Source of the DNA: WHSW01 sp963705955
GTDB lineage: Bacteria > Actinomycetota > Thermoleophilia > Solirubrobacterales > 70-9
Direction of reading: 5' to 3'
Assembly: GCA_963705955.1 (NCBI GenBank)
Contig: CAVPLH010000001.1
Span: 1 to 64,000, forward strand
DNA length: 64,000 bases
Part shown: piece after piece, positions 7,379 to 16,249 of the stretch
Numbering within the stretch: position 1 is the stretch's first letter
Layout of the letters: each line of letters opens with the position of its first letter
Program-made: the position numbers and the translations under genes
Notes under the pieces: model-generated
Seen by the model: the letters and a program-made list of their open reading frames with translations, nothing else
Databases searched by the model: none
Told to the model about the DNA's origin: nothing

Positions 7379-9358
7379 GTGCTGCTCGGAGTCGACGTCG
7401 GTGGAACCTTCACCGACGCGGTGCTGTTCGATGGGCGCCGGGTCCATACGGCGAAGGCGCCGAGCACTCCCGACGACCAGTCGGTCGGGGTGCTGGCGGC
7501 GGTCGACGCGGCTCTCGAGCGCGCCGCGGCCGGCCCGGCCGAGGTCCGCTCGTTCGCCCACGGGATGACGGTGGGAACCAATGCCCTGCTCGAGGAGCGC
7601 GGCGCCCGCACCGCTCTCGTCGCGACTCGGGGGTTCACCGATCTGCTCGAGATCGGCCGCCAGAACCGCCCCCACCTGTACCGGTTGTGCGCACCGAAGC
7701 CGGGTCCGCTGGTCGCCGCCAGCGCCCGGGTCGCGGTCGGCGAACGCGTCGGTCCCGAGGGCGTCGTCGACCCGCTCTCCGACGACGAGCTCGCACGGGT
7801 CGTGGCAGCCGTCGGCGAGACCGGCGCCGAGTCGGTCGCGGTCTGCCTCCTGTTCTCGTACCTCGATCCGGCGCACGAGCGCGCGATCGCAACGCGATTG
7901 CGGGCCGAGCTGCCCGGCGTCCACGTCTCCGCATCGCACGAGGTGCTGCCGCGGTTTCGCGAGTACGAGCGCTGCTCGACGACGGTCATCGACGCATACC
8001 TCTCCCCGCTTCTGGGCCGCTACCTGGGCCGCCTGCGCACGGCCGCGAGCCGCCGCGGACTACCCGACCCGGTGGTGATGATGAGCTCGGGCGGGGTCGC
8101 CCCCGCCGCCGAGGCGGCGCGGGCCGGCGCGTGGAGCGTGCTCTCGGGGCCCGCCGGCGGAGCGGTCGGTGCCGGCCTGGTGGCGAGGTCGTGCGGCGAC
8201 GGCAACGCGCTCGGCTTCGACATGGGCGGCACCTCGTGCGACGTCTGCGTGATCGAGGACGGCCGGGTGCGTCGGACCGGATCGCGCGAGATCGCCGGCC
8301 GCGCGATCCAGCTGCCGATGGTCGACGTGCACACGGTCGGTGCCGGCGGCGGCTCGATCGGATGGCGCGACCACGGCGGCGCCCTACGGGTCGGGCCGCG
8401 GTCGGCCGGGGCCGTGCCCGGGCCGGCCTGTTACGGGCGCGGCGGCGACGAGCCGACGGTGACCGACGCCAACCTGCTGCTCGGCAACCTCGATCCGCAG
8501 TCCGAGCTCGCCGGCGGCGTCGCGCTCGACGCCACGGCCGCGGAGGCGGCGGTCGAGCGCCTCGCGGCCGAGCTCGGGCTCGAGCCGATCGCGACCGCGG
8601 AGGGAATCGTCAGGGTCGCAAACCAGGAGATGGTCCGTGCCCTGCGGGTCGTCACCGTCGAGCGCGGGATCGACCCGCGGCGTTTCGCGTTGATGCCGTT
8701 CGGCGGAGCCGGGCCGATGCATGCGGCGGCAATCGCGGCCGAGCTGGGTATCGGGCGCCTGCTCTGCCCGCGCGCCAGCGGCGTGCTCTCGGCGCTCGGG
8801 CTGCTGGCCTCCGAGCGCCGTCGCGATACCGCTCGCACCGTGATGCTCGCCGCGGATCAGCTGACCGCGGACCGGATCGCCGATCAGGTTGCCTCGCTGC
8901 GGGAGGTGCTCGAGCGGGGGCTGGGAGAGGCCCGAGCCGAGGTGACCTACGAGCTTCGCTATCGAGGCCAGGGCTTCGAGCTCGCGGTCGATGCAGGCGA
9001 GCGGCCCGACCCCATGGACCTGGCGACGCGCTTCGCCGCCGAGCACGAGCGCCGTTACGGGTACAGCGACCCCGAAGCCGACGTGGAGCTCGTCACGATT
9101 CGCCTGGCGCTGATCGAGCCGGGCTCCGAGCCGGCGCTCGAGGCGGCGGCCGGCGAGCGGCTCGAACGCCGGACCCGCCGGGTCAGGTTCGGCGGCCGGT
9201 GGGCGGAGACCGAGGTCCTGCGCGGCGAGCCGCCGGCCGGCACCGAGACCGAGGGGCCATGCGTATTCGAGCTCCCGGAGGCGACCCTCGTGGTGCCGCC
9301 CGGCTGGCGGACACGGGTCGACGAGGCGGGCACGATCGTCGCGGAGCGGGGACCGTGA
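7379..9358 (+). CDS. hyuA: Hydantoinase/oxoprolinase subunit A (HyuA-like)
   Basis: A 659-residue ATP-dependent hydantoinase/5-oxoprolinase A subunit of the ASKHA fold. The N-terminus LLGVDVGGTFTDAVLFDG is the phosphate-1 loop. FAHGMTVGTNALLEERGA and TRGFTDLLEIGRQNRP are family hallmarks. The second nucleotide-binding motif GFDMGGTSCDVCVI lies near residue 280, followed by DVHTVGAGGGSIGW. NQEMVRALRVVTVERGIDPR and LMPFGGAGPMHA complete the signature. GTG 7379 was chosen over the longer frame from 7280 because that extension runs through the upstream terminator. The stop overlaps the next gene as GTGA, so the two subunits are probably translationally coupled. The physiological substrate (a cyclic amide or related compound) is not readable. 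Confidence 0.9.
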   Translation: MLLGVDVGGTFTDAVLFDGRRVHTAKAPSTPDDQSVGVLAAVDAALERAAAGPAEVRSFAHGMTVGTNALLEERGARTALVATRGFTDLLEIGRQNRPHLYRLCAPKPGPLVAASARVAVGERVGPEGVVDPLSDDELARVVAAVGETGAESVAVCLLFSYLDPAHERAIATRLRAELPGVHVSASHEVLPRFREYERCSTTVIDAYLSPLLGRYLGRLRTAASRRGLPDPVVMMSSGGVAPAAEAARAGAWSVLSGPAGGAVGAGLVARSCGDGNALGFDMGGTSCDVCVIEDGRVRRTGSREIAGRAIQLPMVDVHTVGAGGGSIGWRDHGGALRVGPRSAGAVPGPACYGRGGDEPTVTDANLLLGNLDPQSELAGGVALDATAAEAAVERLAAELGLEPIATAEGIVRVANQEMVRALRVVTVERGIDPRRFALMPFGGAGPMHAAAIAAELGIGRLLCPRASGVLSALGLLASERRRDTARTVMLAADQLTADRIADQVASLREVLERGLGEARAEVTYELRYRGQGFELAVDAGERPDPMDLATRFAAEHERRYGYSDPEADVELVTIRLALIEPGSEPALEAAAGERLERRTRRVRFGGRWAETEVLRGEPPAGTETEGPCVFELPEATLVVPPGWRTRVDEAGTIVAERGP

Positions 9359-10893
9359 GCGCCCCGGGCCTCGATCCCGTCTCGCTGCAGGTGCTGGTCG
9401 GCGCGCTGCGGGCCGCATGTGACGAGATGGGCGCGATTCTGGTGCGCTCGGCCCACTCGCCGAACATCCGCGAGCGCCGTGACTGCTCGACGGCGCTGTT
9501 CGACCCGGGCGGCGAGCTGGTGATGCAGGCCGAGCACATCCCCGTTCATCTCGGGTCGATGCCCGACGCGGTCGCCGCCGTGCTCGATGAGGAGCAACGA
9601 CCGGGCGGTCTCTGGATCCTCAACGACCCCTACCGGGGCGGCACCCACCTGCCCGACATCACCCTGATCTCACCGCTTCACGACGATGGGCGGCTGATCG
9701 GCTTCGCGGCCAGCCGCGCGCACCATGCCGACGTCGGCGGCCCGACCCCGGGCGGGATGCCCGCCGATTCGAGGACGCTCGACGAGGAAGGCGTCGTGAT
9801 CCCGCCGACGCGGGCAACCGACGACGTGCTCGTCGAGCTCGCGGGACAGATGCGGGCACCGGCGCAGCGGCTCGCCGACCTGCGCGCCCAACGTGCCGCG
9901 AACCGGGCCGGCGCAACCCGAGTCGCCGAGCTGGTCGAACGGCTCGGCCGCGAAGGACTCGCCTCCGGAATGGCGGAGATCCTCGATTACGCCGAGCGCC
10001 GCACCCGCGCGGCGATCGTCGAGCTCCCGGACGGGGAATACGAGGCGACCGACCTGCTCGAGGGCGGCCCGGACGGCTCCCGGGACATCGAGCTGCGTTG
10101 CCGTGCGCGGGTCGCCGGCGACCGTCTCGAGCTCGACTTCGACGGCAGCGCGGAGCAGGTCGAGGGCAACCTCAACTGCCCGCTCTCGGTGACGAAGTCG
10201 GCCGTCTTCTTCGCCGTCCGGGTTCTCACCGACCCCGACGCACCGCCCTCGGCCGGGGCCCACCGGCCGGTCGAGGTGCTGGCGCCCCCGGGCTCGCTGC
10301 TCAACGCGCGGTTCCCGGCTGCGGTCGCCGCAGGGAACGTCGAGACGTCGAGCCGGGTCGCCGATCTGGTCCTGGAGGCGCTCGGATCGGCCACCGAGCC
10401 TCCGGCGCAGGGTCAGGGGACGATGAACAATCTGACCCTCGCGGGGCTTGCAGACGGCGATGGGTGGACCTACTACGAGACGATCGGAGGCGGTCAGGGC
10501 GCTTGCCCGGACGCCGCCGGGCCGAGCGCGATCCACGTCGCGATGTCGAACACGCTGAACACGCCGGTCGAGGCGCTCGAGACCGAGTACCCGCTCCGGG
10601 TGCGCGAGCTGGGGCTGCGCCGCGGCTCGGGTGGACGAGGAAGGCGCGCCGGAGGCGACGGGATCGTGCGGGAGATCGAGGCGCTGGCGCCGATGCGCTA
10701 CACGCTGATCACCGAGCGCCGCCGCCATCCGCCGCGCGGGCGCGACGGCGGCGCCGACGGGGAGACCGGGCGCAACCTGCTCGACGATGCCGAGCTCCCG
10801 TCGAAGGCGTCGGGGGAGCTCGGACCCGGCGACCGGCTTCGGATCGAAACCCCCGGCGGCGGCGGCAGGGGCGCCCCTGAGCGCGCCGAATAG
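9355..10893 (+). CDS. hyuB: Hydantoinase/oxoprolinase subunit B (HyuB-like)
   Basis: A 512-residue B subunit. The start GTG 9355 overlaps the hyuA stop. Family motifs include LDPVSLQVLVGALRAACDEM, LVRSAHSPNIRERRDCSTAL, HIPVHLGSMPDAV, LNDPYRGGTHLPDITL, ASRAHHADVGGPTPGGMP, and near the C-terminus YYETIGGGQGACPDAAG with MSNTLNTPVEALE. These mark the hydantoinase B/acetone carboxylase alpha superfamily, whose His/Asp residues bind metal. With HyuA it should form the ATP-dependent ring-opening enzyme. The alternative reading as an acetone carboxylase is less likely because no gamma subunit is nearby. Confidence 0.9.
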   Translation: MSAPGLDPVSLQVLVGALRAACDEMGAILVRSAHSPNIRERRDCSTALFDPGGELVMQAEHIPVHLGSMPDAVAAVLDEEQRPGGLWILNDPYRGGTHLPDITLISPLHDDGRLIGFAASRAHHADVGGPTPGGMPADSRTLDEEGVVIPPTRATDDVLVELAGQMRAPAQRLADLRAQRAANRAGATRVAELVERLGREGLASGMAEILDYAERRTRAAIVELPDGEYEATDLLEGGPDGSRDIELRCRARVAGDRLELDFDGSAEQVEGNLNCPLSVTKSAVFFAVRVLTDPDAPPSAGAHRPVEVLAPPGSLLNARFPAAVAAGNVETSSRVADLVLEALGSATEPPAQGQGTMNNLTLAGLADGDGWTYYETIGGGQGACPDAAGPSAIHVAMSNTLNTPVEALETEYPLRVRELGLRRGSGGRGRRAGGDGIVREIEALAPMRYTLITERRRHPPRGRDGGADGETGRNLLDDAELPSKASGELGPGDRLRIETPGGGGRGAPERAE

Positions 10894-10930
10894 CGCCGGG
10901 AGAGCCGAAAACGCAACTTTGATCACAAAC

Positions 10931-10959
10931 TTGGCAAAGCCAGGCTGCTTCTCTAGACT
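10931..10959 (+). promoter_or_regulatory. Sigma70-type promoter for the DUF1802 gene
   Basis: TTGGCA (10931-10936), a 17-base spacer and TAGACT (10954-10959) form a good housekeeping promoter. The predicted leader is about 80 nt, in a gap richer in A/T than its surroundings. Confidence 0.6.
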
Positions 10960-11045
10960 GCGGAGCCCCAAACGAGCCTGAGCTCCCTCTGCGGGCAGCG
11001 GCACGGCTCCGAAACGTTCACCAACTCCCCCAGGTCAGATAATCA

Positions 11046-11672
11046 ATGCCTATTGCCTTCAAAGAGTGGGCCGTCACGGTGCGCGCCCTCGCCGAAGGTG
11101 AGCAGCTGCTCACACTTCGCAAGGGCGGTATCCGCGAAGAGAACAAGCACTTCGAGCTCGAGCACGAGCGCTTCTTCCTCTACCCCACGTTCGATCACCA
11201 GCGCAACGACCTCGTTCGCGAGTCGCATCATCCCGAGCTGCGGAGAGCCCTCGAGGAGGGTGTCTGGCCCGACGAGGAGCCGCCGCCACGGGCGCTGCTC
11301 CAGGACGGCGGGATCGCCCAGCCCGACCGGGTGAGGATCCGCGCCTGGGCCGAGGTGGCCGACCACTTCGAGACCGACGACCCTCGAATCGTCGACTCGC
11401 TCTCCCCCTACCACGTCTGGACCCAGGACTACGCGAGCAAGCGCCTGCGCTGGAAGCGCACCCACGCGCTCCACGTCCTCCTGCTCAGGGTCCACAGGAT
11501 CCCGAGACCGGTGACGGTGCGGGTCAAGGACGAGTATCACGGCTGCCGCTCCTGGGTGGAGATCGACCGGGAGCTGCCGTTCGAGGGCACGCCGGTGATG
11601 GCGGACGAGGAGTTCGACCGCGCCGCGGCGGCGATTCGCGAGATCTGCGACGCCGAACCCGCCCTCGTCTAG
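11046..11672 (+). CDS. DUF1802 family protein
   Basis: A 208-residue soluble protein. It opens MPIAFKEWAVTVRALAEGEQ followed by LLTLRKGGIREENKHFELEH, the recognisable start of DUF1802, and continues HERFFLYPTFDHQRNDLVR. Later conserved blocks are DDPRIVDSLSPYHVWTQDYA and RWKRTHALHVLLLRVH. There are no membrane segments and no known catalytic motif. It is a single-gene transcription unit with a canonical promoter and an 80-nt leader. The function of the family is unknown. Confidence 0.82.
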   Translation: MPIAFKEWAVTVRALAEGEQLLTLRKGGIREENKHFELEHERFFLYPTFDHQRNDLVRESHHPELRRALEEGVWPDEEPPPRALLQDGGIAQPDRVRIRAWAEVADHFETDDPRIVDSLSPYHVWTQDYASKRLRWKRTHALHVLLLRVHRIPRPVTVRVKDEYHGCRSWVEIDRELPFEGTPVMADEEFDRAAAAIREICDAEPALV

Positions 11673-11675
11673 CCC
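11670..11675 (+). promoter_or_regulatory. Possible -10 element TAGCCC before the DUF1152 gene
   Basis: TAGCCC overlaps the stop codon of the DUF1802 gene and stands 7 bases before ATA 11683, which is in frame with the DUF1152 gene. It is a weaker match than the other -10 sites because the last base is C. Confidence 0.25.
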
Positions 11676-11733
11676 GCCGACCATAGCTCCACTCGCGTTC
11701 GATCGGCGAGTCTCGCGGGCGCGCCGGGCGCTC

Positions 11734-12624
11734 GTGCTCGGCATCGGCGGCGGCGGCGACGTCGTCGGGGCGCTCGCGGTGGCACGCCGCTGTGCGGAGC
11801 TCGGGACCCCGTTCGTGGCCGGCGGCGTCGCCTGGGAGCGGCTGCCGATCGACCCCCACCCGGGGCCGCGCTCGGTCGACCAGATCATCGCCGCCGAACC
11901 GCTCGGTGATCGCGCCGTCCTCGCCGGCCCGGGAACCAGAACGCCCGAGGGCGTGCGGTTCTCGGAATCGCACGTCGCCGGCCATCTCGGCGCCCCGACC
12001 GTGCTCGTCGACGTCAGCGCGGGCCCCGCGGGGGCGGCGAGCGGAGTCGAGGCCGCCGCGGGCGCGCTCGACTGCGACCTCGTGGTCTACGTCGACGTCG
12101 GTGGCGACGCGATCGCCACCGGGCGTGAACCCGGCCTCGCGAGCCCGCTCTGCGACTCGGTGATGATCGAGGCGGGGCGCAGGCTGTTGCCCGGCATCGA
12201 CGGCATCCTCGCCGTGATCGGCGCCGGCTGCGACGGCGAACTGACGATCGACGAGGTGCTGATGCAGGTCGCCGCGCTCGGCCGTGCCGGCGCCTGGATC
12301 GGGAGCTGGAGCGTCGGGGCGGAGCTCGCCGACGAGCTCGAGCGTGCGGCGAAGGCCTCCGGCACCGAGGCGAGCGCCCAGGTGGTCCGCTGCGCGCGCG
12401 GGGAGACGGGCGAGGTCGCGATCAGGCGCGGGCGAAAACGCGTGGCGCTGAGCCCGGTCGGCGCGTTGACCTTCGCCTTCGATCTCGCGACCGCGGCCGA
12501 CCTGCTTCCCCTCGTCGGAGCGCTCCGGGAGGTCGATGGCCTCGACGCCGCCCGCGACCGGATCGTCGCCCACGGAGCGCGTACGGAGCTCGACTACGAG
12601 CGCGACGCAGCCGCCGGCCGGTAG
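11734..12624 (+). CDS. DUF1152 family protein
   Basis: A 296-residue protein from GTG 11734. The sequence VLGIGGGGDVVGALAVARRC is a glycine-rich nucleotide-binding-like turn. WERLPIDPHPGPRSVDQI, FLVDVSAGP-like and YVDVGGDAIATGREPGL blocks follow, all typical of DUF1152. GTG 11734 falls inside what should be the first beta strand. In frame, the sequence back to ATA 11683 encodes IAPLAFDRRVSRARRAL, a more natural N-terminus, but no ATG, GTG or TTG exists there. Unusual initiation at ATA is therefore possible. The gene probably heads a small unit with the following ORF. The biochemical role is unknown. Confidence 0.75.
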   Translation: MLGIGGGGDVVGALAVARRCAELGTPFVAGGVAWERLPIDPHPGPRSVDQIIAAEPLGDRAVLAGPGTRTPEGVRFSESHVAGHLGAPTVLVDVSAGPAGAASGVEAAAGALDCDLVVYVDVGGDAIATGREPGLASPLCDSVMIEAGRRLLPGIDGILAVIGAGCDGELTIDEVLMQVAALGRAGAWIGSWSVGAELADELERAAKASGTEASAQVVRCARGETGEVAIRRGRKRVALSPVGALTFAFDLATAADLLPLVGALREVDGLDAARDRIVAHGARTELDYERDAAAGR

Positions 12625-12661
12625 CGGGAAGCAGGTCGTTCAGGTCGGGTCGCGCCCCAGC

Positions 12662-12667
12662 TACGCT
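12662..12667 (+). promoter_or_regulatory. -10 element TACGCT before TTG 12677
   Basis: TACGCT and a 9-base spacer precede TTG 12677. Nearly the same 18-base context (TACGCTG..GCGGCCTTG) stands before the gene at 49063. Confidence 0.4.
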
Positions 12668-12676
12668 GACGCGGCC

Positions 12677-13465
12677 TTGCCCTGGGTCGAAACCGAGTCG
12701 CTGAGCTTCACCGCACGGCACGAGTCCGAGGACGACGCCTGCGCCCAGCGCACCCTCGACCGGCTCGAGGACCTGCGCCTGCGGCTCGAGGACCGCTTCG
12801 ACGACGCCCCGGGCGGGATCACGGTGATCATCCACCCGAACCCGGGCTGGCTCGCCGCCGCCCATCCGTTCCTGCCCGCAGCCCGGCTCGCCGCCGCCCC
12901 CGCCGGCCGCCGCTATCTGGCGGGTTGGGCGATGGCCTCGGAGCTGCACATCCTCAACGACGAGTACACCGACCGACGCGCCGCCGGGGATGACTCGCTG
13001 GCGGCGCTGCGCGGCACGGCGGAGCGCCTCTACGCCCAGATCGTGATCGCCGCCAACAACGACCGGCTGCCGCCCCCGTGGGGGCCGCGCAAGTTCGCCC
13101 GCTACGTGCGTTGGTCGTGGCTGATCGAAGGCGGGCCGCAGTACTTCGCCGGGCAGACCGCGCTCTTCCGCGCCGCCGTCAACACCAGGATGCGCCAGGG
13201 CAAGCCGCCCGCGTTCCCGCCGTCGGCGCGCGACGCGATCGTCCTCGGAGGAACCGTCTTCGACCTGCTGGAGCGACAGCGCGGCCCCGACGCGTGCGCG
13301 ATCCTCGTCTCGCGGTTGCGTCGCGAAGGCGCCGAGAAGGCGATCGAGCTCGCCTTCGACGCGCGCTTTCGCGAGGTCGAGCGCGAATGGCGCCGCCACC
13401 TGCGCGAGGACGTCCCTCGGACCGGCTCGATCGAGGAGCTCGAGGACGTCGACCCGTTCGCCTGA
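12677..13465 (+). CDS. Hypothetical protein resembling a gluzincin peptidase without its zinc site
   Basis: A 262-residue protein from TTG 12677; an ATG at 12536 is in frame but lies inside the preceding gene. The N-terminal region LSFTARHESEDDACAQRTLD and ITVIIHPNPGWLAAAHP recall peptidase-MA-like proteins, as does RYVRWSWLIEGGPQYFAGQT, which resembles their WLxEGLAxYF block. The position where HExxH is expected reads TAERLYAQIVIAANN, so the zinc ligands are absent. The protein is soluble with an Arg/Glu-rich tail. This assignment rests on pattern similarity only. If correct, it is a non-catalytic member with a binding or structural role. Confidence 0.55.
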   Translation: MPWVETESLSFTARHESEDDACAQRTLDRLEDLRLRLEDRFDDAPGGITVIIHPNPGWLAAAHPFLPAARLAAAPAGRRYLAGWAMASELHILNDEYTDRRAAGDDSLAALRGTAERLYAQIVIAANNDRLPPPWGPRKFARYVRWSWLIEGGPQYFAGQTALFRAAVNTRMRQGKPPAFPPSARDAIVLGGTVFDLLERQRGPDACAILVSRLRREGAEKAIELAFDARFREVEREWRRHLREDVPRTGSIEELEDVDPFA

Positions 13466-13474
13466 GCGCTTGCC

Positions 13475-13984
13475 TCAGGTCGCGATCTGGTAGAGCACCC
13501 AGACGATCAGCACCGCGAACGCGAGCGCGACGATCACCCCGACCAAGAGGCGCAGCGGGCGTTCCTCCCCTTCGCCGGGCGCCGCCGGCCGGGTCCCCGG
13601 GAGATCGCCGAGCAGGGCGCGGGCGGCGTCGACCCCGGCGGCCGGAACGAGGATGTCGCGTGGGCCGCCGGCGAGGAAGTCGGGGACGTCGAACCCGCGG
13701 GCGCGGCGCTCGAAGCTCGGGATCCCCTCCTCCAGCAGGATGCCCTGGACGAGCTGGGCCTCTGCCAGGTTACGGGCGAACGCGACCTTGATCGGGTCGC
13801 CGCCGGCGTACTGCGGCTTGACCTTGCGGGCCTTCTCGTGCGCCTCGGTGATCGGCTCCTCCTCGCCGCGCCCGACGTAGACGAGCGGCATCTGACAGTC
13901 GGCGCAGAAGCGCTCGCTGAGCGGGTACTTGCGCGCGCAGCTAGGGCACGCGAGCGGCTCGCCCGCGCCGGCCTCACTCGACAA
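13475..13984 (-). CDS. Zinc-ribbon, DUF2007-like, single-TM protein
   Basis: A 169-residue protein starting at TTG 13984, which overlaps the stop of the upstream mec-like gene. Residues 13-34 form a zinc ribbon (CPSC and CADC pairs). Residues 65-125 match the DUF2007 putative signal-transducing domain, with KVAFARNLAEAQLVQGILLE, then IPSFERRARG and GGPRDILVPAAGVDAARAL. A single transmembrane helix (about 147-167) ends the protein, which places the ribbon and DUF2007 domain in the cytoplasm. Translation is probably coupled to the peptidase upstream. No direct function is known. Confidence 0.75.
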   Translation of the reverse strand: MSSEAGAGEPLACPSCARKYPLSERFCADCQMPLVYVGRGEEEPITEAHEKARKVKPQYAGGDPIKVAFARNLAEAQLVQGILLEEGIPSFERRARGFDVPDFLAGGPRDILVPAAGVDAARALLGDLPGTRPAAPGEGEERPLRLLVGVIVALAFAVLIVWVLYQIAT

Positions 13985-14384
13985 TGAGCTCGACCTCCGC
14001 GACCTGGTTGCCGTTGATCTCGAACGCCCGCACGACGGGCTCGTCGTCGGCCAGCGAGCAGATCACCCATACGGCGCCGGGCCAGTCGGCGGCGAGGTTG
14101 ACGTCGGTCTGCGACGGGCGTCCCTCGGTCTTCGGATGCGAATGGAAGATCGCGATCTGCTCGCCGCGCGACTCGATCTCGTTGTAGATCCGGATCTGAT
14201 CGGCCGCTTCGATCCGGAAGCGCAGCGGGCTCGCGAACTCGTTCCCGGCCCTGAAGTAGGCGGTGAAGCGACCGTCGGACGTCGCCAGCATCCCGCAGCA
14301 CTCGTTCGGCGCGTCGTCCCGCGCATGGGCGACCAGCTCGTCGAGAAGGGGCCGCGAGATACGCACGAGGCGAGGCTGCAGCAA
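13974..14384 (-). CDS. mec: JAMM/MPN metallopeptidase, Mec-like (CysO-cysteine hydrolase)
   Basis: A 136-residue protein. The JAMM zinc site is complete: an upstream Glu in PNECCGMLA, then FHSHPKTEGRPSQTDV, matching HxHx7SxxD. LLDELVAHARDDAPNECCGM closely follows the start of actinobacterial Mec, which releases cysteine from the CysO-cysteine adduct made by CysM. The window also carries cysM, cysO and a MoeZ-like activator, which supports this role. TTG 14384 gives an N-terminus comparable with Mec; GTG 14366 is the alternative. The gene is divergent from the GntR gene and couples to the zinc-ribbon gene downstream. Confidence 0.78.
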   Translation of the reverse strand: MLQPRLVRISRPLLDELVAHARDDAPNECCGMLATSDGRFTAYFRAGNEFASPLRFRIEAADQIRIYNEIESRGEQIAIFHSHPKTEGRPSQTDVNLAADWPGAVWVICSLADDEPVVRAFEINGNQVAEVELIVE

Positions 14385-14413
14385 CGGGGTCGTCGCCGCC
14401 CGCGCTGTACTAG

Positions 14414-14442
14414 TTGACTCATACAGCGATCGGAGATACTGT
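14414..14442 (+). promoter_or_regulatory. Sigma70-type promoter of the GntR gene
   Basis: TTGACT (14414-14419), exactly 17 bases, then TACTGT (14437-14442) is the best promoter match in the window. ATG 14451 follows after 8 bases, so the mRNA is leaderless or nearly so. The flank contains the palindrome ACTAGT, and the region also separates the divergent mec-like gene. Confidence 0.7.
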
Positions 14443-14450
14443 GTGCACTG

Positions 14451-15437
14451 ATGGCACAGTCCGGGAAGAGAGCCGAGCCGGGCGAGCGAGGCGCGACGGC
14501 GACTCCGTTCCTGACCGACCCGGAGGCGGAGCTCCCGGTCGGAGTTCAGCTCGCCTGGCGGCTGCGGGCGCTGATCGCGGCCGGGCGGCTCGCGCCGGGC
14601 GAGCGGATGCCGAGTGTTCGAGCCCTGGCCGCGTGGGCGAACGTGAACGTGAACACGGTCCGCGCCGTCTACGCCCGCCTCGAGCAGGACGGCGTGGTCC
14701 TCACCCGGCACGGCCTCGGGAGCTTCGTCGCCGAATCGGCCGCGGGATCGGAGCAGGTCGAGCGGATCGCGGGCGAGGCGATCGACGCGGCGCGGGAGGC
14801 GGGGGTCGACCCCCGCGACGTCGCCCTCGTCGCGATGGTCGGCGCCTCGCTTCCGGAGCTGTCGGTCGAGGAGCCCGACGCCGCGGACGATCCCGACGCC
14901 AACCCGGAAGGCGACCTGGCCGAGCTGGCGGCCGAGCTCGAGCTCAGCGATTCGTGGCTCGACGCCGACGATCGCGTCGCGCGCGACGAGCTGCGACGTC
15001 AGATCGGGCGGCTCGAGGCGGAGCTGGCCGACTATCAGCACGAGCTCGATCCGCCTCCTTCGACGGCGACCGTTCGCCCGCCGGAGCCGCGCATCATCGG
15101 TGTCGGCGAGCTCGAGCGGACGCGCGACGCGCTGCTCTCCAGGCTCGCCGAGGCCCGCGCCGCGGCGGCACGACGTTCGCGGGCGCAGCGCCGCGCCAGA
15201 GCCGTCCGCGACGCGATGGTCGCCGATCCCGCCCGGCATCGTTGGGAGATCGTCTCGGCGCCGGAGACGGGCGAGGAGGGGTGTGGGAGCTGGGAGGTGG
15301 CGCCGCGCCTCGGACCACTGGGTGCGTTGATGAGCTGGTGGCGGGTCAGGGTGTCGGGCGGATGCCCGTCAGCCCCGCCGCTGGGGGCGGCAACGGGCGC
15401 GTGGGGCGCTGAGCGGGATGGTCAGATCAGTCGCTGA
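14451..15437 (+). CDS. GntR-type transcriptional regulator with coiled-coil C-terminus
   Basis: A 328-residue protein. Residues 28-100 form a GntR winged helix: LPVGVQLAWRLRALIAAGRL, ERMPSVRALAAWANVNVNTV and ARLEQDGVVLTRHGLGSFV. The remainder is not a recognisable FadR, HutC or MocR effector domain. It is acidic, then Arg/Ala-rich and predicted helical, so the signal it senses is unclear. The last 20 bp overlap the permease gene, which suggests co-transcription and possible control of that permease. The strong promoter directly abutting the start leaves little room for an operator other than the promoter itself. Confidence 0.82.
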   Translation: MAQSGKRAEPGERGATATPFLTDPEAELPVGVQLAWRLRALIAAGRLAPGERMPSVRALAAWANVNVNTVRAVYARLEQDGVVLTRHGLGSFVAESAAGSEQVERIAGEAIDAAREAGVDPRDVALVAMVGASLPELSVEEPDAADDPDANPEGDLAELAAELELSDSWLDADDRVARDELRRQIGRLEAELADYQHELDPPPSTATVRPPEPRIIGVGELERTRDALLSRLAEARAAAARRSRAQRRARAVRDAMVADPARHRWEIVSAPETGEEGCGSWEVAPRLGPLGALMSWWRVRVSGGCPSAPPLGAATGAWGAERDGQISR

Positions 15438-16224
15438 CAGGGCATTCCTTCCCGCAAAATCGCTGTTCGAGCAGGTCGGGAACATGATGATCCTGACCGG
15501 CAAGACGGCGATCGCGACAGTCCGTCCGCCGTTCCCCTACGGGGGCGAGTTCATCGGCCAGTTCCTCTTCGCGCTGCAGCTCTGCTGGTTTCCGATGGCC
15601 GTCTCGATGGTCGCGGTCAGCTTCGGCGCCCCGGGCCTGCAGGCGGCCAACTTCCTCAGCCTGTTCGGCGCCCTGGACCGGCTCGGGGGCTTCTTCATCC
15701 TCGCCTCGGTGCGCGAGTTCGCGCCGTTCGTGACCGCGATCATCGTCGCCGGGGTCGCCGGGACCGCGATCACCGCCGACCTCGGGGCGCGGAAGATCCG
15801 CGAGGAGCTCGACGCGCTGCAGGTGCTCGGCGTCGACCCGATCAAGAACCTCGTCGTGCCGCGCTTCCTCAGCCTGATGCTGATCACCGGCCTGCTCGAC
15901 GTCTACGCGATCCTGTTCGGGATCGCCGGCGGCGTGCTCGCCGAGGTGATGTACGGACAGCCGCTCGGGGGGTTCCTCGCGACCCTGTTCAACAACGCCT
16001 CGGTCACCGACCTCTGGGCGTCGCTGCTCAAGTGCACGGCCTTCGGGGCGATCGTCGCCGTCGTCTGCTGTTACAAGGGGATGAATGCGTCCGGAGGCGC
16101 CGAGGGGGTGGGGCGGGCGGTAAACGAAGCGGTCGTGGTCGCCCTGCTCGCGGTGTTCGCGTTCAACTACGTCTTCACGCAGACGCTGTTGGCGACCCAC
16201 CCGGAGATCTCGGTGATCAAGTGA
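15418..16224 (+). CDS. MlaE/YrbE-type ABC permease
   Basis: A 268-residue membrane protein with about six hydrophobic segments. It matches the MlaE permease family of lipid/Mce transporters: FILASVREFAPFVTAIIVAG, then GTAITADLGARKIREELDAL and VLGVDPIKNLVVPRFLSLML, the coupling region that docks an ATPase. Actinobacterial Mce loci normally carry two such permeases followed by MCE substrate-binding proteins. Here only one permease is present and neither an MCE protein nor a dedicated ATPase gene adjoins it. The gene starts within the end of the GntR gene. Confidence 0.85.
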   Translation: MVRSVADRAFLPAKSLFEQVGNMMILTGKTAIATVRPPFPYGGEFIGQFLFALQLCWFPMAVSMVAVSFGAPGLQAANFLSLFGALDRLGGFFILASVREFAPFVTAIIVAGVAGTAITADLGARKIREELDALQVLGVDPIKNLVVPRFLSLMLITGLLDVYAILFGIAGGVLAEVMYGQPLGGFLATLFNNASVTDLWASLLKCTAFGAIVAVVCCYKGMNASGGAEGVGRAVNEAVVVALLAVFAFNYVFTQTLLATHPEISVIK

Positions 16225-16249
16225 GCTCGGCAGCTGCAGCTTGCAGGCC

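Noticed and set aside
7687..9354. Open frame upstream of hyuB within hyuA
   Set aside because: The translation is Arg-rich shadow sequence. The hydantoinase B domain starts at GTG 9355 with the GTGA overlap.
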